Notes: generated by a model not told the origin, from the letters alone. A stretch of 64,000 nucleotides of DNA from CAVOXO01 sp963700425 (GCA_963700425.1 CAVOXO010000001.1:806001-870000); one strand, 5' to 3'. Positions 28,013 through 37,172 are shown, counted from the stretch's first letter. Translations and numbers: made by a program.

Positions 28013-30085
28013 GCCGGTTCCAAGGTGTGTTCGGCGGTGGGGATGGTGCAGGTGAGGCCGGCGGTGCCGTCGTGGTGGCTGGTGCGGGTGGTTCCGCCGT
28101 TGGCGTCGATGCGGTCGGTCACGTCGGTGAGATCGGTGCCGGGTGCGTCGTGCACGAGGGTGAGGTTGAGTTGGTCGCTCGACCCGGTGAGGTGGACGCG
28201 GACGTTGTTCGATCCCGCCATGTGGAGTCGGTTGAGGGCTTCGAGGACGCAGAAGTAGATGGTTTCCTCCACATGACGCGGGTAGCGGTCGAGGTCGGTG
28301 GCGTCGATGGTGAGGGGGAGGGGGGAGGTGCGGGTGAGGGCGTTGAGGGCCACGGCCAGGCCTTCGGCTTCGAGGAGGGGTGGGTAGATGCCGTGGGCGA
28401 CGGCGCGCATGGCGTCGACGGCGTCCTGGGTGGAAGCGGCGAGGCCGTCGACGAGCTCGGCGATCTCGTCGGCGCCTTCGCGCAGGGCGATGGCCTTGGC
28501 GAGGCCGAGTTTGACCTTGAGGGCGACGACCTGCTGCTGGGCGCCGTCGTGGAGGTCGCGTTCGAGGCGGTGGCGTTCGGCGTCCTGGGCGGCGATGAGG
28601 CGACGGCGTGACCCACGGACCTGACGGGCCCGCTCTTCGAGCTCGCGGTTGAGGGCGATGTTGCGCAGCATCAGTCCGGCGCCGGCGGCGACGTCGTCGA
28701 GGAGTTCGCGGTCGGCGGGGGTGATCGGGTCGTTGTGCGGTTTGGCGATGGAGAGGGCGCCGAGGCGTTCGTCGCCGTGGCGGACCGGCTCGAACGTCGA
28801 GTACTCGTCGTCGACCAGCTCGCGATCGGCGATCGGGTCGGTGGTCGCGGTGTCGGCGGACGGCCACACTGCGTCGGGAACCAGCTGGTCACCGCTGCGG
28901 AGCCACACGACGGCCCGCTCGGCGCCGACGCCCTCGGCCATCAGTCGGGCCAGGTCCGTCGTCCCGCCGTCGGTGCCGGTGTCGGACAGCCGGGCGGTGA
29001 GTTGCGACAGGACGTCGTGGGGGGTGGCGCGGTTGCCGTAGACCAGGCGGTTGGCCCACCGTTGCATCCGGGTGCGGATCGGTTCGAACAGCACCGCCAC
29101 CACCGCGGTCGCGGCGATCGGGAGGATCGAGCCCGGGGCCGCCCTCGTCGGGCACGCCGACGATCAACAACGGCACCACCACGATCGCCGCGTACAGCGC
29201 GGTGATCGCCGCGGCCAGACCCAGATAGGTGACCGACTTCGAGATGATCGTGTCGATCTCGTAGAGCCGGTACTTCATGATCGCAATGACGACGGCGATC
29301 GGCATCAGGATCATGCCGCACGCGTCGAGGAGATAGAAGCCTTCGTCGACGTGCCTCAGTGGATCGCCCATGACATTCGTGACCGACACGAACCAGTAGA
29401 TGACCGCGGCGTATCCGAGCCACTCGATCTGGCGGCGCTCGACCGGGCCGCTGTGGCGAGCTCGAGCGACCAGCATGATGCTGGCCACAAGGGAGAGCAG
29501 AATGAGTGGGGTGACAAGGGGTTCCACGACGTTCGTGAACTGATCCGCATCGCCGATGAACGGATGCGGGTAAGGGCGATCTTTCCGGCCCATGAGTGAG
29601 GGCCGCGCGAACGCAGTGGGGACGATCAGGACGGCGGCGTAGACGCCACCCGCCCGGAGGAGACGTCGCCTGGTCACCGACTCGGGATAGCCGCTCGGGA
29701 ACACGAGCATGAGCGCGGGCATCAGCCAGATGAGCACGGGCTCGGCCAGGGCGAAGGTCCAGGCGACCCAGCTGGCGGCATCGAGGTCACCTGAGTTCGC
29801 AAGGGTCTCAGCGGTGACCACCCCTGCGGTGACGAGCATCCACCCCACCCCGTTGAGAACCAGCAGAGGGCCGATGCGGTTGCCGGGTCGGCGCAGGACG
29901 AGCAGCGCGCCGGCGGCGACGTAGGCGTTGTTCGCGATGGTCTGGGAATTCACCAGTCCGCGACTCTGGAAGAGGACCACACCGGACGCCACGAGGGAGA
30001 TCGTCACCGCGCCACCGAGCAGCACCATCGCCCGGCGGGTCGGCGCACCGCTCGATTCGGCCCCTGTCTCATCGGAATCGATCAC
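28009..30085 (-). CDS. Membrane sensor kinase with intact His box but decayed ATPase domain (one frameshift)
   Basis: 691 residues after correction. It has the same plan as its neighbour: about ten helices, 'MKYRLYEIDTIISKSVTYLG', a GAF-like region and a HisKA_3 box 'RLERDLHDGAQQQVVAL' with the phosphoacceptor His (codon 28549-28551). The HATPase domain keeps an N-box-like 'EALNRLHMAGSNN', but G1 is 'VHDAPGTD' where 'DDGxGFD' is expected, and the G2 lid is shortened to 'DVTDRIDANGG'. ATP binding is doubtful. The frame changes at 29131-29141 (CCCCGGG); removing one G gives 'DEGGPGSILPIAATA'. It overlaps both neighbours by ATGA. Confidence 0.88.
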
Positions 30086-31386
30086 GGCGTCCTCACCGGG
30101 AAACGGTAGGCACCCACCGGTGTGTCGCGGCCCTTCACCATGGCCGGCTCCAACTTGTCGGCCACGGGCTTGTCGCCGAGGGCGTCCCAGGTGGGTTCAC
30201 TCAGCACCGTCTCGCCCGGATCGGCCCACTGCTGGAGACGTTGGGTCAGGTTGACCGTGTCGCCGACCACCGAATACTCGAGTCGCTCCTCCGAACCCAA
30301 CAACGCGGCGGCCACCAGCCCGGTCGAGAGCCCGATGCCGAGGCCGAATGGCTCCTTCCCGCCGGGCACCCACGCCTCGTTGAGGACACGCTGCGCGTCG
30401 TGCATCGCCACCGCCGCGACCAGAGCCCGTTCCGCGTGGTCGTCCAGGGGAACCGGGGCCCCGAAGACGGCCATGACCGCATCGCCGACGAACTGCATGA
30501 CAGTGCCGTTCTGGTCCAGCACGGCGCGGTTCATCGCGGCGCGATGCTCATGAAGCTGTCCGGCCAGGAGGCTCGGATCGGCGTGTTCGGCGATGGTGGT
30601 GTACCCGCGGATGTCCGACATCAGCACGGTGACGGTCAGCTCCACCGATTCTCCCGGCCGGCGGCCCTGCTCGATGACCTGCTCGGCGACCCCACCGGGG
30701 AGCAGGCGGTTGAGCGCCTCGCCCTGCTCCTTGCGGTCGACGATGGCCCGTTGCAGCATCTTGAGCCGCTTGAGGCTGTCGGCGCGTCCGGCACCGACAC
30801 CCTCGGCCAGCTGCGCGAACAGGGCGTCGATCGAGGCGTTGACGGCTTCGCCGGTGGTCTTGCGCTGGACGGCGATGGCACCGATGGTCCGGCCCTGAGC
30901 GACCTGCTGGAGGAGATCCTCGTCGTCGGCGGACAGCGATCCGTCTGCTCGCACCGGGTTGGTCAGTCCCTCCACGATTTTCGGGTCGAGCATCGACCCA
31001 CCGGTGGCCACCTCGCGGACGGCCCGCGCCAGCTGATCACCTTCGCCGACCCGATCCTTGAGCAGATAGGCATAGCCGGCCGCGCCGTCGGAGAGCAGAG
31101 AGACCACGTAGTCGGGGTCGTCGAACTGGCTGAGGATCACGACGCCGGTACCGGGATGGCGCTTGCGCACCTCCTTGGCCGCGTCGATGCCCTCGCGGGA
31201 GAAGTCCGGGGGCATGCGGATGTCGGTGACGATCACCTGGGGATGGGTGGCCTCGGCTCCCTCGACGAGTTCGCCGTAGTCCGCGCCCTGTCCCACCACC
31301 TCGAAGTCGTCCTCGAACTCCAGGAGCGCCTTGACGCCCTCACGAACGATGAGATTGTCGTCTGCGAGAAAGACGGTGATCGCCAT
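30082..31386 (-). CDS. Response regulator with class III adenylate/guanylate cyclase output
   Basis: 434 residues. REC (1-125): 'FLADDNLIVREG', phosphoacceptor in 'VIVTDIRMPP', Lys in 'YLLKDRV'. Residues about 150-205 look like a degenerate LuxR-type HTH. The class III cyclase (about 235-430) has metal Asp in 'VLMSDIRGYTTIAE' and 'QFVGDAVMAVFGAP', and the nucleotide/transition-state block 'YSVVGDTVNLTQRLQQW' with Asp, Asn and Arg in place, so it should be active; the Asp suggests ATP. The RBS is GAGGGGG before the ATG at 31386. First gene of the cyclase-kinase-kinase operon. Confidence 0.92.
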   Translation of the reverse strand: MAITVFLADDNLIVREGVKALLEFEDDFEVVGQGADYGELVEGAEATHPQVIVTDIRMPPDFSREGIDAAKEVRKRHPGTGVVILSQFDDPDYVVSLLSDGAAGYAYLLKDRVGEGDQLARAVREVATGGSMLDPKIVEGLTNPVRADGSLSADDEDLLQQVAQGRTIGAIAVQRKTTGEAVNASIDALFAQLAEGVGAGRADSLKRLKMLQRAIVDRKEQGEALNRLLPGGVAEQVIEQGRRPGESVELTVTVLMSDIRGYTTIAEHADPSLLAGQLHEHRAAMNRAVLDQNGTVMQFVGDAVMAVFGAPVPLDDHAERALVAAVAMHDAQRVLNEAWVPGGKEPFGLGIGLSTGLVAAALLGSEERLEYSVVGDTVNLTQRLQQWADPGETVLSEPTWDALGDKPVADKLEPAMVKGRDTPVGAYRFPVRTP

Positions 31387-31563
31387 GTGTCCCCCTCCGT
31401 GGTCGTGGACCCTGCGAACAGTGTCGCGGGGCGGAACGTCACCGACCAGGGTGCAGGCGCGAAACAGCAGGTGGGGCTGGCCCCCACCGATTGGGGTGTC
31501 GACACCCTGGTCTCCCGACACGCCGCGGCGCAGACTGTCGATGACCCGAACAGAGGAGGCGTC
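31387..31563. promoter_or_regulatory. Divergent control region between cyclase operon and cNMP-binding gene
   Basis: 177 bases separate the two divergent starts, so it must hold both promoters. A seven-base inverted repeat GGTGGGG-CTGGC-CCCCACC lies at 31470-31488. No clear -10/-35 boxes can be read at this GC content. GAGGAGG, seven bases before the ATG at 31564, is a strong RBS. Confidence 0.45.
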
Positions 31564-32584
31564 ATGAGAGTCGAAGCAAGCATCAACACCGTGTCGTGGA
31601 TCCCCTCCGACCTGCTGGAGGGGATGGGGAAGATGGCCACCCGGATGAAGATGGCCCATCACGACGAGCCTCCTCCCGACTCGCTCGGAGGGGATCCGCA
31701 CGCAAAGATCGAGGAACTGCGGATCAACGACGGCTTCCGTTTCGCCAATGAGCTGCGGGCCTACATCGACGTCGACGACGACGGTGCCATCACCGCCTGC
31801 GGCTATTGCGGTGGCGGTCAGATCGGCGCCACCACGGTTGGACTCGGCGTCGGGGCCATCACGATTCCCGCGGTCCAGCTACCCGATATCCAGGCCGACC
31901 CCGACGTGTCGGCGACATCGGTCCGTTTCACCCAGACCGTGGGTGGCCGCACGGGAGCTCCCATGCCCCGGGCGGTGCCTCACCCACCGTTCGTGCAGTA
32001 CGTCGCCCCCACCGTGTGGACCACTCTCGAGCTGACCATCAATGCCGATGGCACCCACGACGGCTCGATGGTGGGGGCCTCGGGATTCCCACGCCACTGG
32101 GTGTTCGACGATTCGGGCGAGCTGGTCGCCAAGAGCAGCGTCGCCGAGTACAAGAAGTGGATGAAGGACTCGTTCGGGCGGCGCACACCGTGGGGCGAGG
32201 AGGATTCGCCTGCTCTGGTCACCGCGGTGGAATCCCAGCTCGAACGTCAACTACAGGTCGGCATCATGAGGGGCGACGCGAAGCCCGATGTCCGCCGCAT
32301 CAAAGCGGGAAAGACGCTCGTGGAGCAGGGCGCCGAGAGCGACGAGCTGTTTCTCCTCCTGAACGGCGTTCTCGTGGTCGAGGTCGACGGGGAGGAGCTG
32401 GGCGGAGCTCGGCCCCGGCGCCGTGATCGGTGAGCGAGCCGTGCTCGAGGGCGGCGCCCGGACGGCCACCCTGAAAGCGGTGACCGAGTGCAAGGTGGCC
32501 GCCGTGCCCGCAGATCAGCTCGACCGGGCCAAGCTGGTCGAATTGTCGGACCGTCATCGGAGAGAGGATTCGCTCAGCCAGTGA
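31564..32584 (+). CDS. Uncharacterised domain plus C-terminal cyclic-nucleotide-binding domain (one frameshift)
   Basis: 339 residues after correction. Residues 1-230 form an unknown domain with a 'CGYCGGGQIGATTVGLG' glycine-rich turn and the run 'VGGRTGAPMPRAV'. A cNMP domain (about 240-335) follows: 'KTLVEQGAESDELFLLLNGVL', then 'LGPGAVIGERAVLEGGARTATL' with the phosphate-cassette Glu and Arg. The frame changes at 32400-32404; removing one G gives 'GEELAELGPGAV'. The stop overlaps the MBL-hydrolase start. It is probably the cAMP-responsive effector of the island (inference). Confidence 0.82.
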
Positions 32585-33459
32585 GAGTTCACCTGTGCGG
32601 CGTCAGGGGATCGACACCAGCGGTCGGTCCCGACTTCACCGGCGTCGGCGGGAACACGTCGTGTGTCGCCCTCGCTCACGATGACGCCGCGGCACCACGG
32701 CTCGTGTTGGACGCCGGAACCGGCCTGAGCGGTGTCTCGGCGCTGCTCGACGGCGCGCCGTACTGCGGCTCGATCCTCTTCGGACATCTGCATTGGGATC
32801 ACACTCATGGTCTGCCGTTCTTCCGAGCTGGAGACCGCGACGACGCGACCACCCACGTGTACGTTCCCGAACAGGGCGAGGAACCGCTCGAACTGCTCCG
32901 GCGTTTCATGTCGCCGCCGTCGTTCCCGATCGACCCGCTGGGGCTGCGGGGCACGTGGTCCTTCGACTCGATCGACGAGGGGTCACACATGATCGAGGAT
33001 TTCGAGGTCGTCGCCCGCGAGATCCCCCACAAGGGCGGCCGCACCTTCGGCTATCGCATCAGCGACGGCAGCGGCAGCCTCGCCTACCTGTCCGACCACT
33101 GTCCGGCAGGCGGCTTCGGCTTCGGGCCCGACGGTCTCGGCGCCTACCACGAGGCCGCGCTCGACCTGTGCTCGGGCGTCGACGTGTTGATCCACGATGC
33201 CCAGTACACCGCCGACGAGTTGCCCGCCCGAGCAGCCTTCGGTCATTCCGCCGCCGGCTATCCCGTCGAGCTGGCCCGTCGGTGTGGCGCCGCCCGGGTG
33301 CTGTTGTTCCACCACGACCCCGGTCGCACCGACGACGAGGTCGCCGAGATCGAGCGGGCGCTGCGAACCCAGGGTGGTCCCGTCGTCGAGGCAGCCCACG
33401 AGGGCCAGACGATCACGATCGGACCCAGCTCCCTTCGGATGCCGCAAGGATCGCCATAG
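32581..33459 (+). CDS. Metallo-beta-lactamase-fold hydrolase, possible cyclic-nucleotide phosphodiesterase
   Basis: 292 residues. The N-terminal 'VHLCGVRGSTP' and 'GGNTSCV' and the metal motif 'FGHLHWDHTHGLPFF' (HxHxDH) place it in the MBL group that includes PhnP- and ElaC-like phosphodiesterases. Later ligands are visible in 'YLSDHCPAG', 'DVLIHDAQY', 'FGHSAAGYPVELARR' and 'LLFHHDPGRTDDEV'. GTG at 32581 overlaps the preceding stop. The tight pairing with a cNMP-binding gene opposite a cyclase suggests it may degrade the signal. The substrate is inference. Confidence 0.85.
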   Translation: MRVHLCGVRGSTPAVGPDFTGVGGNTSCVALAHDDAAAPRLVLDAGTGLSGVSALLDGAPYCGSILFGHLHWDHTHGLPFFRAGDRDDATTHVYVPEQGEEPLELLRRFMSPPSFPIDPLGLRGTWSFDSIDEGSHMIEDFEVVAREIPHKGGRTFGYRISDGSGSLAYLSDHCPAGGFGFGPDGLGAYHEAALDLCSGVDVLIHDAQYTADELPARAAFGHSAAGYPVELARRCGAARVLLFHHDPGRTDDEVAEIERALRTQGGPVVEAAHEGQTITIGPSSLRMPQGSP

Positions 33460-33526
33460 CCGCACCTCCCGATCCGGCGTCGGCGTCGATCTCCTGCGAC
33501 GACGGCGACACGGTCGCGACGGCGGC

Positions 33527-33925
33527 TCAGCCGACCGCCTGCTGCCGGGCGTCGCTGACCTCGGGTTGCCCACTGGCGATGGGGGACATCAGGTAGTCGC
33601 GCAGCTGGGGCTCGAGTTCGACGAAGTCGAAGCCACAGAGCATCGTGGCGCTGTGGGGCTGCTTCCTCGTCCAACGGATGCGGACGAGACCCAACGAGGA
33701 TTTGTGGCCGATCGACAGGAACGTTCCCACCCGCATCGACGCATCGAGCTGGGTCAGGACCCTTCCGCCGTCGACGGACACGTCGACGAGGAGCGCCTGT
33801 CGGCTTCGCCTCGTCGTTCTCCAGGAACCTGTCGACCGAGCGGGTACCACGTTCCAGTCGAGTTCCAGCTCGTCGCCGTACACCCGCACGGACACGCGTT
33901 CTTGTCGTCCGACACGTGACGCCAT
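33527..33925 (-). CDS. PilZ-like domain protein
   Basis: 132 residues. The beta-barrel pattern includes 'RQERVSVRVYGDELELDW', then basic 'TTRRSRQALLVDVSVDGGRVLT' containing the PilZ signature DxSxxG ('DVSVDG'), and 'CGFDFVELEPQLRDYLMS' at the end. PilZ proteins bind cyclic di-GMP through an upstream RxxxR and this motif. The RxxxR is not unambiguous here. Convergent with the MBL gene. Confidence 0.6.
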   Translation of the reverse strand: MASRVGRQERVSVRVYGDELELDWNVVPARSTGSWRTTRRSRQALLVDVSVDGGRVLTQLDASMRVGTFLSIGHKSSLGLVRIRWTRKQPHSATMLCGFDFVELEPQLRDYLMSPIASGQPEVSDARQQAVG

Positions 33926-34036
33926 GCCTTTTCGTCGGCGTCACAGCGGGTCTCTTGAGACCAACGGGCCCAATGGCCCACCGGTCAGAACCACCCGGGG
34001 CGCGGGCAGAGCCGAACCCCGGGTGGACCGCTCCGA

Positions 34037-34591
34037 TCAGTCGGCGACGAGCTGGACGTCGAGATCGATCGACACCTTGTCGCCGATGGCGAGAGTGTCG
34101 CCGCCCAGGGGGATGTCGAAGCTGATTCCGAAGTCCTTTCGGGAGATCGACGTCGTTGCCGAGAACCCGGCGCGGGTCGAATCGTCCATCGGGTACACCT
34201 CGGAGCCGAAGAACTCGACATCGAGCGACACCTGGCGGGTCACGCCGTTGAGGGTCAGGTCGCCGATGAGCACGTAGTCATCGTCGGACTGCCTGATCGA
34301 CGTGGACACGAAGCTCATGGCGGGGCTCGTCGTCGCGTCGAAGAAGTCGGCGGAGCGGAGGTGGGTGTCACGGTCGTCGTTGCCCGTGTCGACCGAGGCG
34401 AGCTGGATGGTGGCCTCGACGGCGCTCGAGGCCAGCTCGTCACCGACCACGAGCCGGGCGACGAAGTCGTTGAAGGTGCCTCGGACCTTGGAGAGTCCCA
34501 GGTGGCGTACCGAGAACCCCACGGTGCTGTGAGCAGGGTCTGCCGTCCAGGTTCCGGAGGTGAGGGGAAGGGGTGTCACTGTGGTCGTCAT
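34037..34591 (-). CDS. YceI-family protein
   Basis: 184 residues, a lipocalin-like beta barrel that binds isoprenoid lipids in this family. Motifs: 'WTADPAHSTVGFSVRHLGLSKVRGTFNDF', 'DDRDTHLRSADFFDA', 'LTLNGVTRQVSLDVEF' and 'GFSATTSISRKDFGI'. No signal peptide, as is usual for the actinobacterial cytoplasmic branch. Divergent from the MarR gene, with shared operators between them. Confidence 0.95.
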   Translation of the reverse strand: MTTTVTPLPLTSGTWTADPAHSTVGFSVRHLGLSKVRGTFNDFVARLVVGDELASSAVEATIQLASVDTGNDDRDTHLRSADFFDATTSPAMSFVSTSIRQSDDDYVLIGDLTLNGVTRQVSLDVEFFGSEVYPMDDSTRAGFSATTSISRKDFGISFDIPLGGDTLAIGDKVSIDLDVQLVAD

Positions 34592-34617
34592 GGCTGTTCC
34601 TTGTCGGTGGGGGGGTA

Positions 34618-34681
34618 ATTGAAAATCAAACTAACAACAGATGATTTAAAACGCAAGTATCATATTGAAAGTTCAACTAAC
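34618..34681. promoter_or_regulatory. Paired operator-like repeats in an AT-rich divergent promoter
   Basis: An 18-base direct repeat occurs twice: ATTGAAAATCAAACTAAC at 34618-34635 and ATTGAAAGTTCAACTAAC at 34664-34681 (15 of 18 identical, 46 bases apart). Each core is itself an inverted repeat (TTGA-N3-TCAA and TTGAA-N2-TTCAA). ATGAT/ATCAT arms (34641-34645, 34659-34663) lie between them. The region is strikingly AT-rich against its surroundings. MarR proteins bind such short palindromes, so these are probably sites for the adjacent regulator controlling itself and yceI. Confidence 0.7.
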
Positions 34682-34696
34682 GGCTACCATGGGGCC

Positions 34697-35164
34697 GTGA
34701 GCGGCGACGTGAAGTGGTTGAGTCCTTCGGAGATGGCTGCGTGGCGCGCCTACGTGACGGCGTCGGGGCGCCTGTTGGCGGCGCTCGATGCCCATCTCAT
34801 GGAGGCCCACCAGTTGGCCAACATCGACTACGGCGTCCTCGTCAACCTGAGCGAGTCGGCGGATGGATGTCTGCGGATGTCCGCCCTGGCGACGTCGGCG
34901 GGGGTCGACCCCTCGGTGATGACCTATCGCATCGGCCGGATGGAGAAGAAGGGCCTGGTGGAGCGGCGCACCTGCCCCGAGGACGGTCGAGGTGTTCTCG
35001 CGGCCCTGACCGATGAAGGGCGTCGGGTTCTCGACGAACTCGCGCCCACGCACGTCGCCACGGTTCGAGAGATGTTCGTCGATCGGCTGAGCCCGTCAGA
35101 GTTGGACTCGATCGCCACGATCTTCGAACGGTTCTCTGCCGATGCGCCGACCCGCAACGACTGA
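34697..35164 (+). CDS. MarR-family transcriptional regulator
   Basis: 155 residues with a winged HTH: 'CLRMSALATSAGVDPSVMTYRIGRMEKKGLVERRTCPEDGRGVLAALTDEGRR' is the classic MarR recognition helix and wing. A frame open from 34619 would run through the operator repeats. The GTG at 34697, just after the second repeat, is therefore chosen. Likely autoregulated, and controls the divergent yceI. Confidence 0.92.
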   Translation: MSGDVKWLSPSEMAAWRAYVTASGRLLAALDAHLMEAHQLANIDYGVLVNLSESADGCLRMSALATSAGVDPSVMTYRIGRMEKKGLVERRTCPEDGRGVLAALTDEGRRVLDELAPTHVATVREMFVDRLSPSELDSIATIFERFSADAPTRND

Positions 35165-35506
35165 GGCATCGGTCGAAGCCGCGGGGTCCCGGTTGTGACC
35201 TCTCGGAGGCCGATCTGTCGGGACTCGACCTCTCGGGCGCCGATCTGTCGGATGCCGACCTGTCCGGGCGCCGATCTCTCGGGCGCCGATCTGACCAGGG
35301 CCGATCTGTCCGGAGCCGATCTGCGGGGCGCCGATCTGTCGTTCGCCACGCTCCAGGGTGCGAGCCTCAGGGGGGCGGATCTCGAGGATGCCGAGCTCTA
35401 CTGCACCACGATGCCCGATGGCGAGGTGCGGTACTGCGCCTGGGATCGGTTCCTCAACGAGGACGGCCCGGAGGCACGCACGCTCTTCGCTGACGGTCAC
35501 CGGTAG
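35142..35506 (+). CDS. Pentapeptide-repeat protein (two frameshifts)
   Basis: About 120 residues once two extra bases are removed. The A(D/N)LxX repeats begin near 35197 ('DLSEADLSGLDLSGADLSDADL'-type) and continue past a shift at 35266-35272 ('GADLTRADLSGADLRGADL') to a short Cys/Trp-containing tail ending at 35506. The first shift is at about 35196: skipping one base joins 'MRRPATTEASVEAAGSRL' to the repeats without a stop. The corrected length is a whole number of codons, which supports both corrections. Pentapeptide proteins form right-handed beta helices; the function here is unknown. It overlaps the marR end by 23 bases. Confidence 0.65.
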
Positions 35507-35574
35507 TCGGCCAGTCGCCTCATCACCTCGGTCTCGAGGGTTGCGATCTGGTCGACTTCGGTGGCCATCGCCGA

Positions 35575-36695
35575 CTACACCTCGGCGGCCGTGGCGGCAT
35601 CGATGTCACAGTCGTCGATGCAGGCCCGGCGACGGTCCTCGATCAGGTCGAGATCATCGACGTCTCGCCGCCCGTAGGTGTCATCGAGCCGGGCGCGGCC
35701 CAACTCGACGTAGGTCTCGATCGACGGATGCGCCGAACGGGCCAGGCTCGCGATCGTCGCCCAGTGCCGACCCGAGTGGTCGATGGCGTCGCCAGCGTCG
35801 CGCAGGGCCTCGTCGTGGAGCGCGGCGGCGACACGGAGGAAATCAGCGAACAGCGGGCGGCACGCCGCCCCGTCGGTGTAGTCGACGTCGATGCAGTCGT
35901 GGACCCGACCGAGCCCGATGGCGGCGCGCCGACCCTCGGCGAAGATCCTGGTCCAACGTTTCGCCCCGGTGGTGGCCCGAAGAAGATCGGCCCACTTGCG
36001 AAGGCCGGCGGTACCGACGTTCGAGGTGAACGGCGCGGCGGGAGGCGTGTCGAAGCCGACCGATCCAGCGGCGAGCGCGGCGGGGAAGACGTTCGACTCG
36101 TCGAGCACGTCGCCCGACGGCGTCACGCTGACGAAGCGGTGTTTCGCGGCGCGTACCGCGCCGCGGGCAACGGCGAGCTGCTCGCGGTTGACCGCGACGG
36201 GAACGGGGGAGCGTGCCTCCACGAGCACGGCATCGTCGTCGGCGCCGACCGTGCGAACGACAATCGGTGCCATTCCTGCCTCGTCGGCAGGAAGGCCGAG
36301 GCCGGGCAACGCGCCCGCTCCGACCGTCAGGAGCACGGGGTCTGCCGCCCGAGATGGCGGTCGAGCTGCGTCGCGGCGGCGCGGGAACTGCCCGTCGTGT
36401 GGATGTCCACCTCGGCCCGCGACGCGATGAGCAGTTGTTCGACGAAGGGGTCCGGCATGGAGCGGTTTCGCCCCACGATCGTCATGGTGGGGGTGTCGCC
36501 GTACTCGAACACGCCGCAGAGGAAGCCGATTCCACCCGCGAGCCCGAACGCGGTGACCTCGTCGAGCGCGTCACCGCTCGTGAACGTCACCCCCTTGTCG
36601 GCGAGGAGGTTCGCGGCGAGCGGAACGTCGGTCTGGCCTCCACCCAATCGATGCACCGAGTCGAAGAGGCCACGCGGACGCCGACTCGTCGTCAT
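35575..36695 (-). CDS. BtrH N-terminal / DUF4872-like protein (one frameshift)
   Basis: About 373 residues after correction. The N-terminal half ('LAADKG' and 'FGLAGGIGFLCGVFEYG', 'NRSMPDPFVEQLL') matches the papain-like fold of the butirosin-biosynthesis BtrH family, and the C-terminal half the helical DUF4872 partner. The frame breaks at the G4 run 36337-36340; adding one base joins 'GRQTP' to 'VLLTVGAGALPG'. BtrH transfers acyl groups in butirosin synthesis, but stand-alone homologues are widespread and uncharacterised. No biosynthetic neighbours are seen. Confidence 0.65.
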
Positions 36696-36748
36696 GCCGG
36701 CAGCGTGCCATGACGACCCGGCAGCGGCAACCGTGCCACGATGAACGG

Positions 36749-37117
36749 ATGGATGATCGAACCCTGGGTCGTGGAGTTGCGGTAGGTCGAGTTGTTTTCG
36801 GTGTGGCGAGCCTTCTCGCCCCGAGAATCATCTTCGGACCGATCGCGAAGGACGCGTCGCCCGGCATGGTTCTCATGTTGAGGATCTTCGGTATCCGCGA
36901 TGTCGCCCTCGGCGCCGGAGCGATCAGGAGCCTTGCCGGCGACTCGACCGACACCACCTGGGTCGCCATGGGGGCTTTGGCGGACACGGCGGACGCCATC
37001 GTCGCCACCACGTTCCGTCAGGAGATCGGTGCTCTGGCCACGGGCGCCACGGTCGGCCTCGCCATTCCCGCCTCCCTCGCAGGGTGGAAGTGTGTTCTGG
37101 GATTGCGCAGGTCCTGA
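36749..37117 (+). CDS. Small membrane protein (DUF4267-like)
   Basis: 122 residues with about three membrane helices: 'VAVGRVVFGVASLLAPRIIFG', 'MLRIFGIRDVALGAGAI', 'GALATGATVGLAIPASLAGW'. The 'RIFGIRDVALG' motif is typical of short actinobacterial membrane proteins of the DUF4267 kind. The ATG at 36749 is preferred. Function unknown. Located 55 bases before the ABC-F gene on the same strand. Confidence 0.65.
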   Translation: MDDRTLGRGVAVGRVVFGVASLLAPRIIFGPIAKDASPGMVLMLRIFGIRDVALGAGAIRSLAGDSTDTTWVAMGALADTADAIVATTFRQEIGALATGATVGLAIPASLAGWKCVLGLRRS

Positions 37118-37172
37118 TCCCCACGGACCCGACGACCTCGGGATCGCCGTGGCCCACTAGCCTCTCCTCCCC

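Noticed and set aside
25754..28258. An 834-codon plus-strand open frame
   Set aside because: Mirror of the sensor kinase on the minus strand. The translated protein is His/Arg/Asp-rich without domains, while the minus strand shows TM helices and an HATPase.
31470..31488. GGTGGGG/CCCCACC hairpin as a riboswitch or sRNA
   Set aside because: A single short stem with no further structure, in a divergent promoter; kept only as a minor note.
33781..33860. A possible frameshift in the PilZ-like gene at 33527-33925
   Set aside because: The frame as sequenced stays open and gives the DxSxxG motif in register. The alternative frames do not improve the protein.
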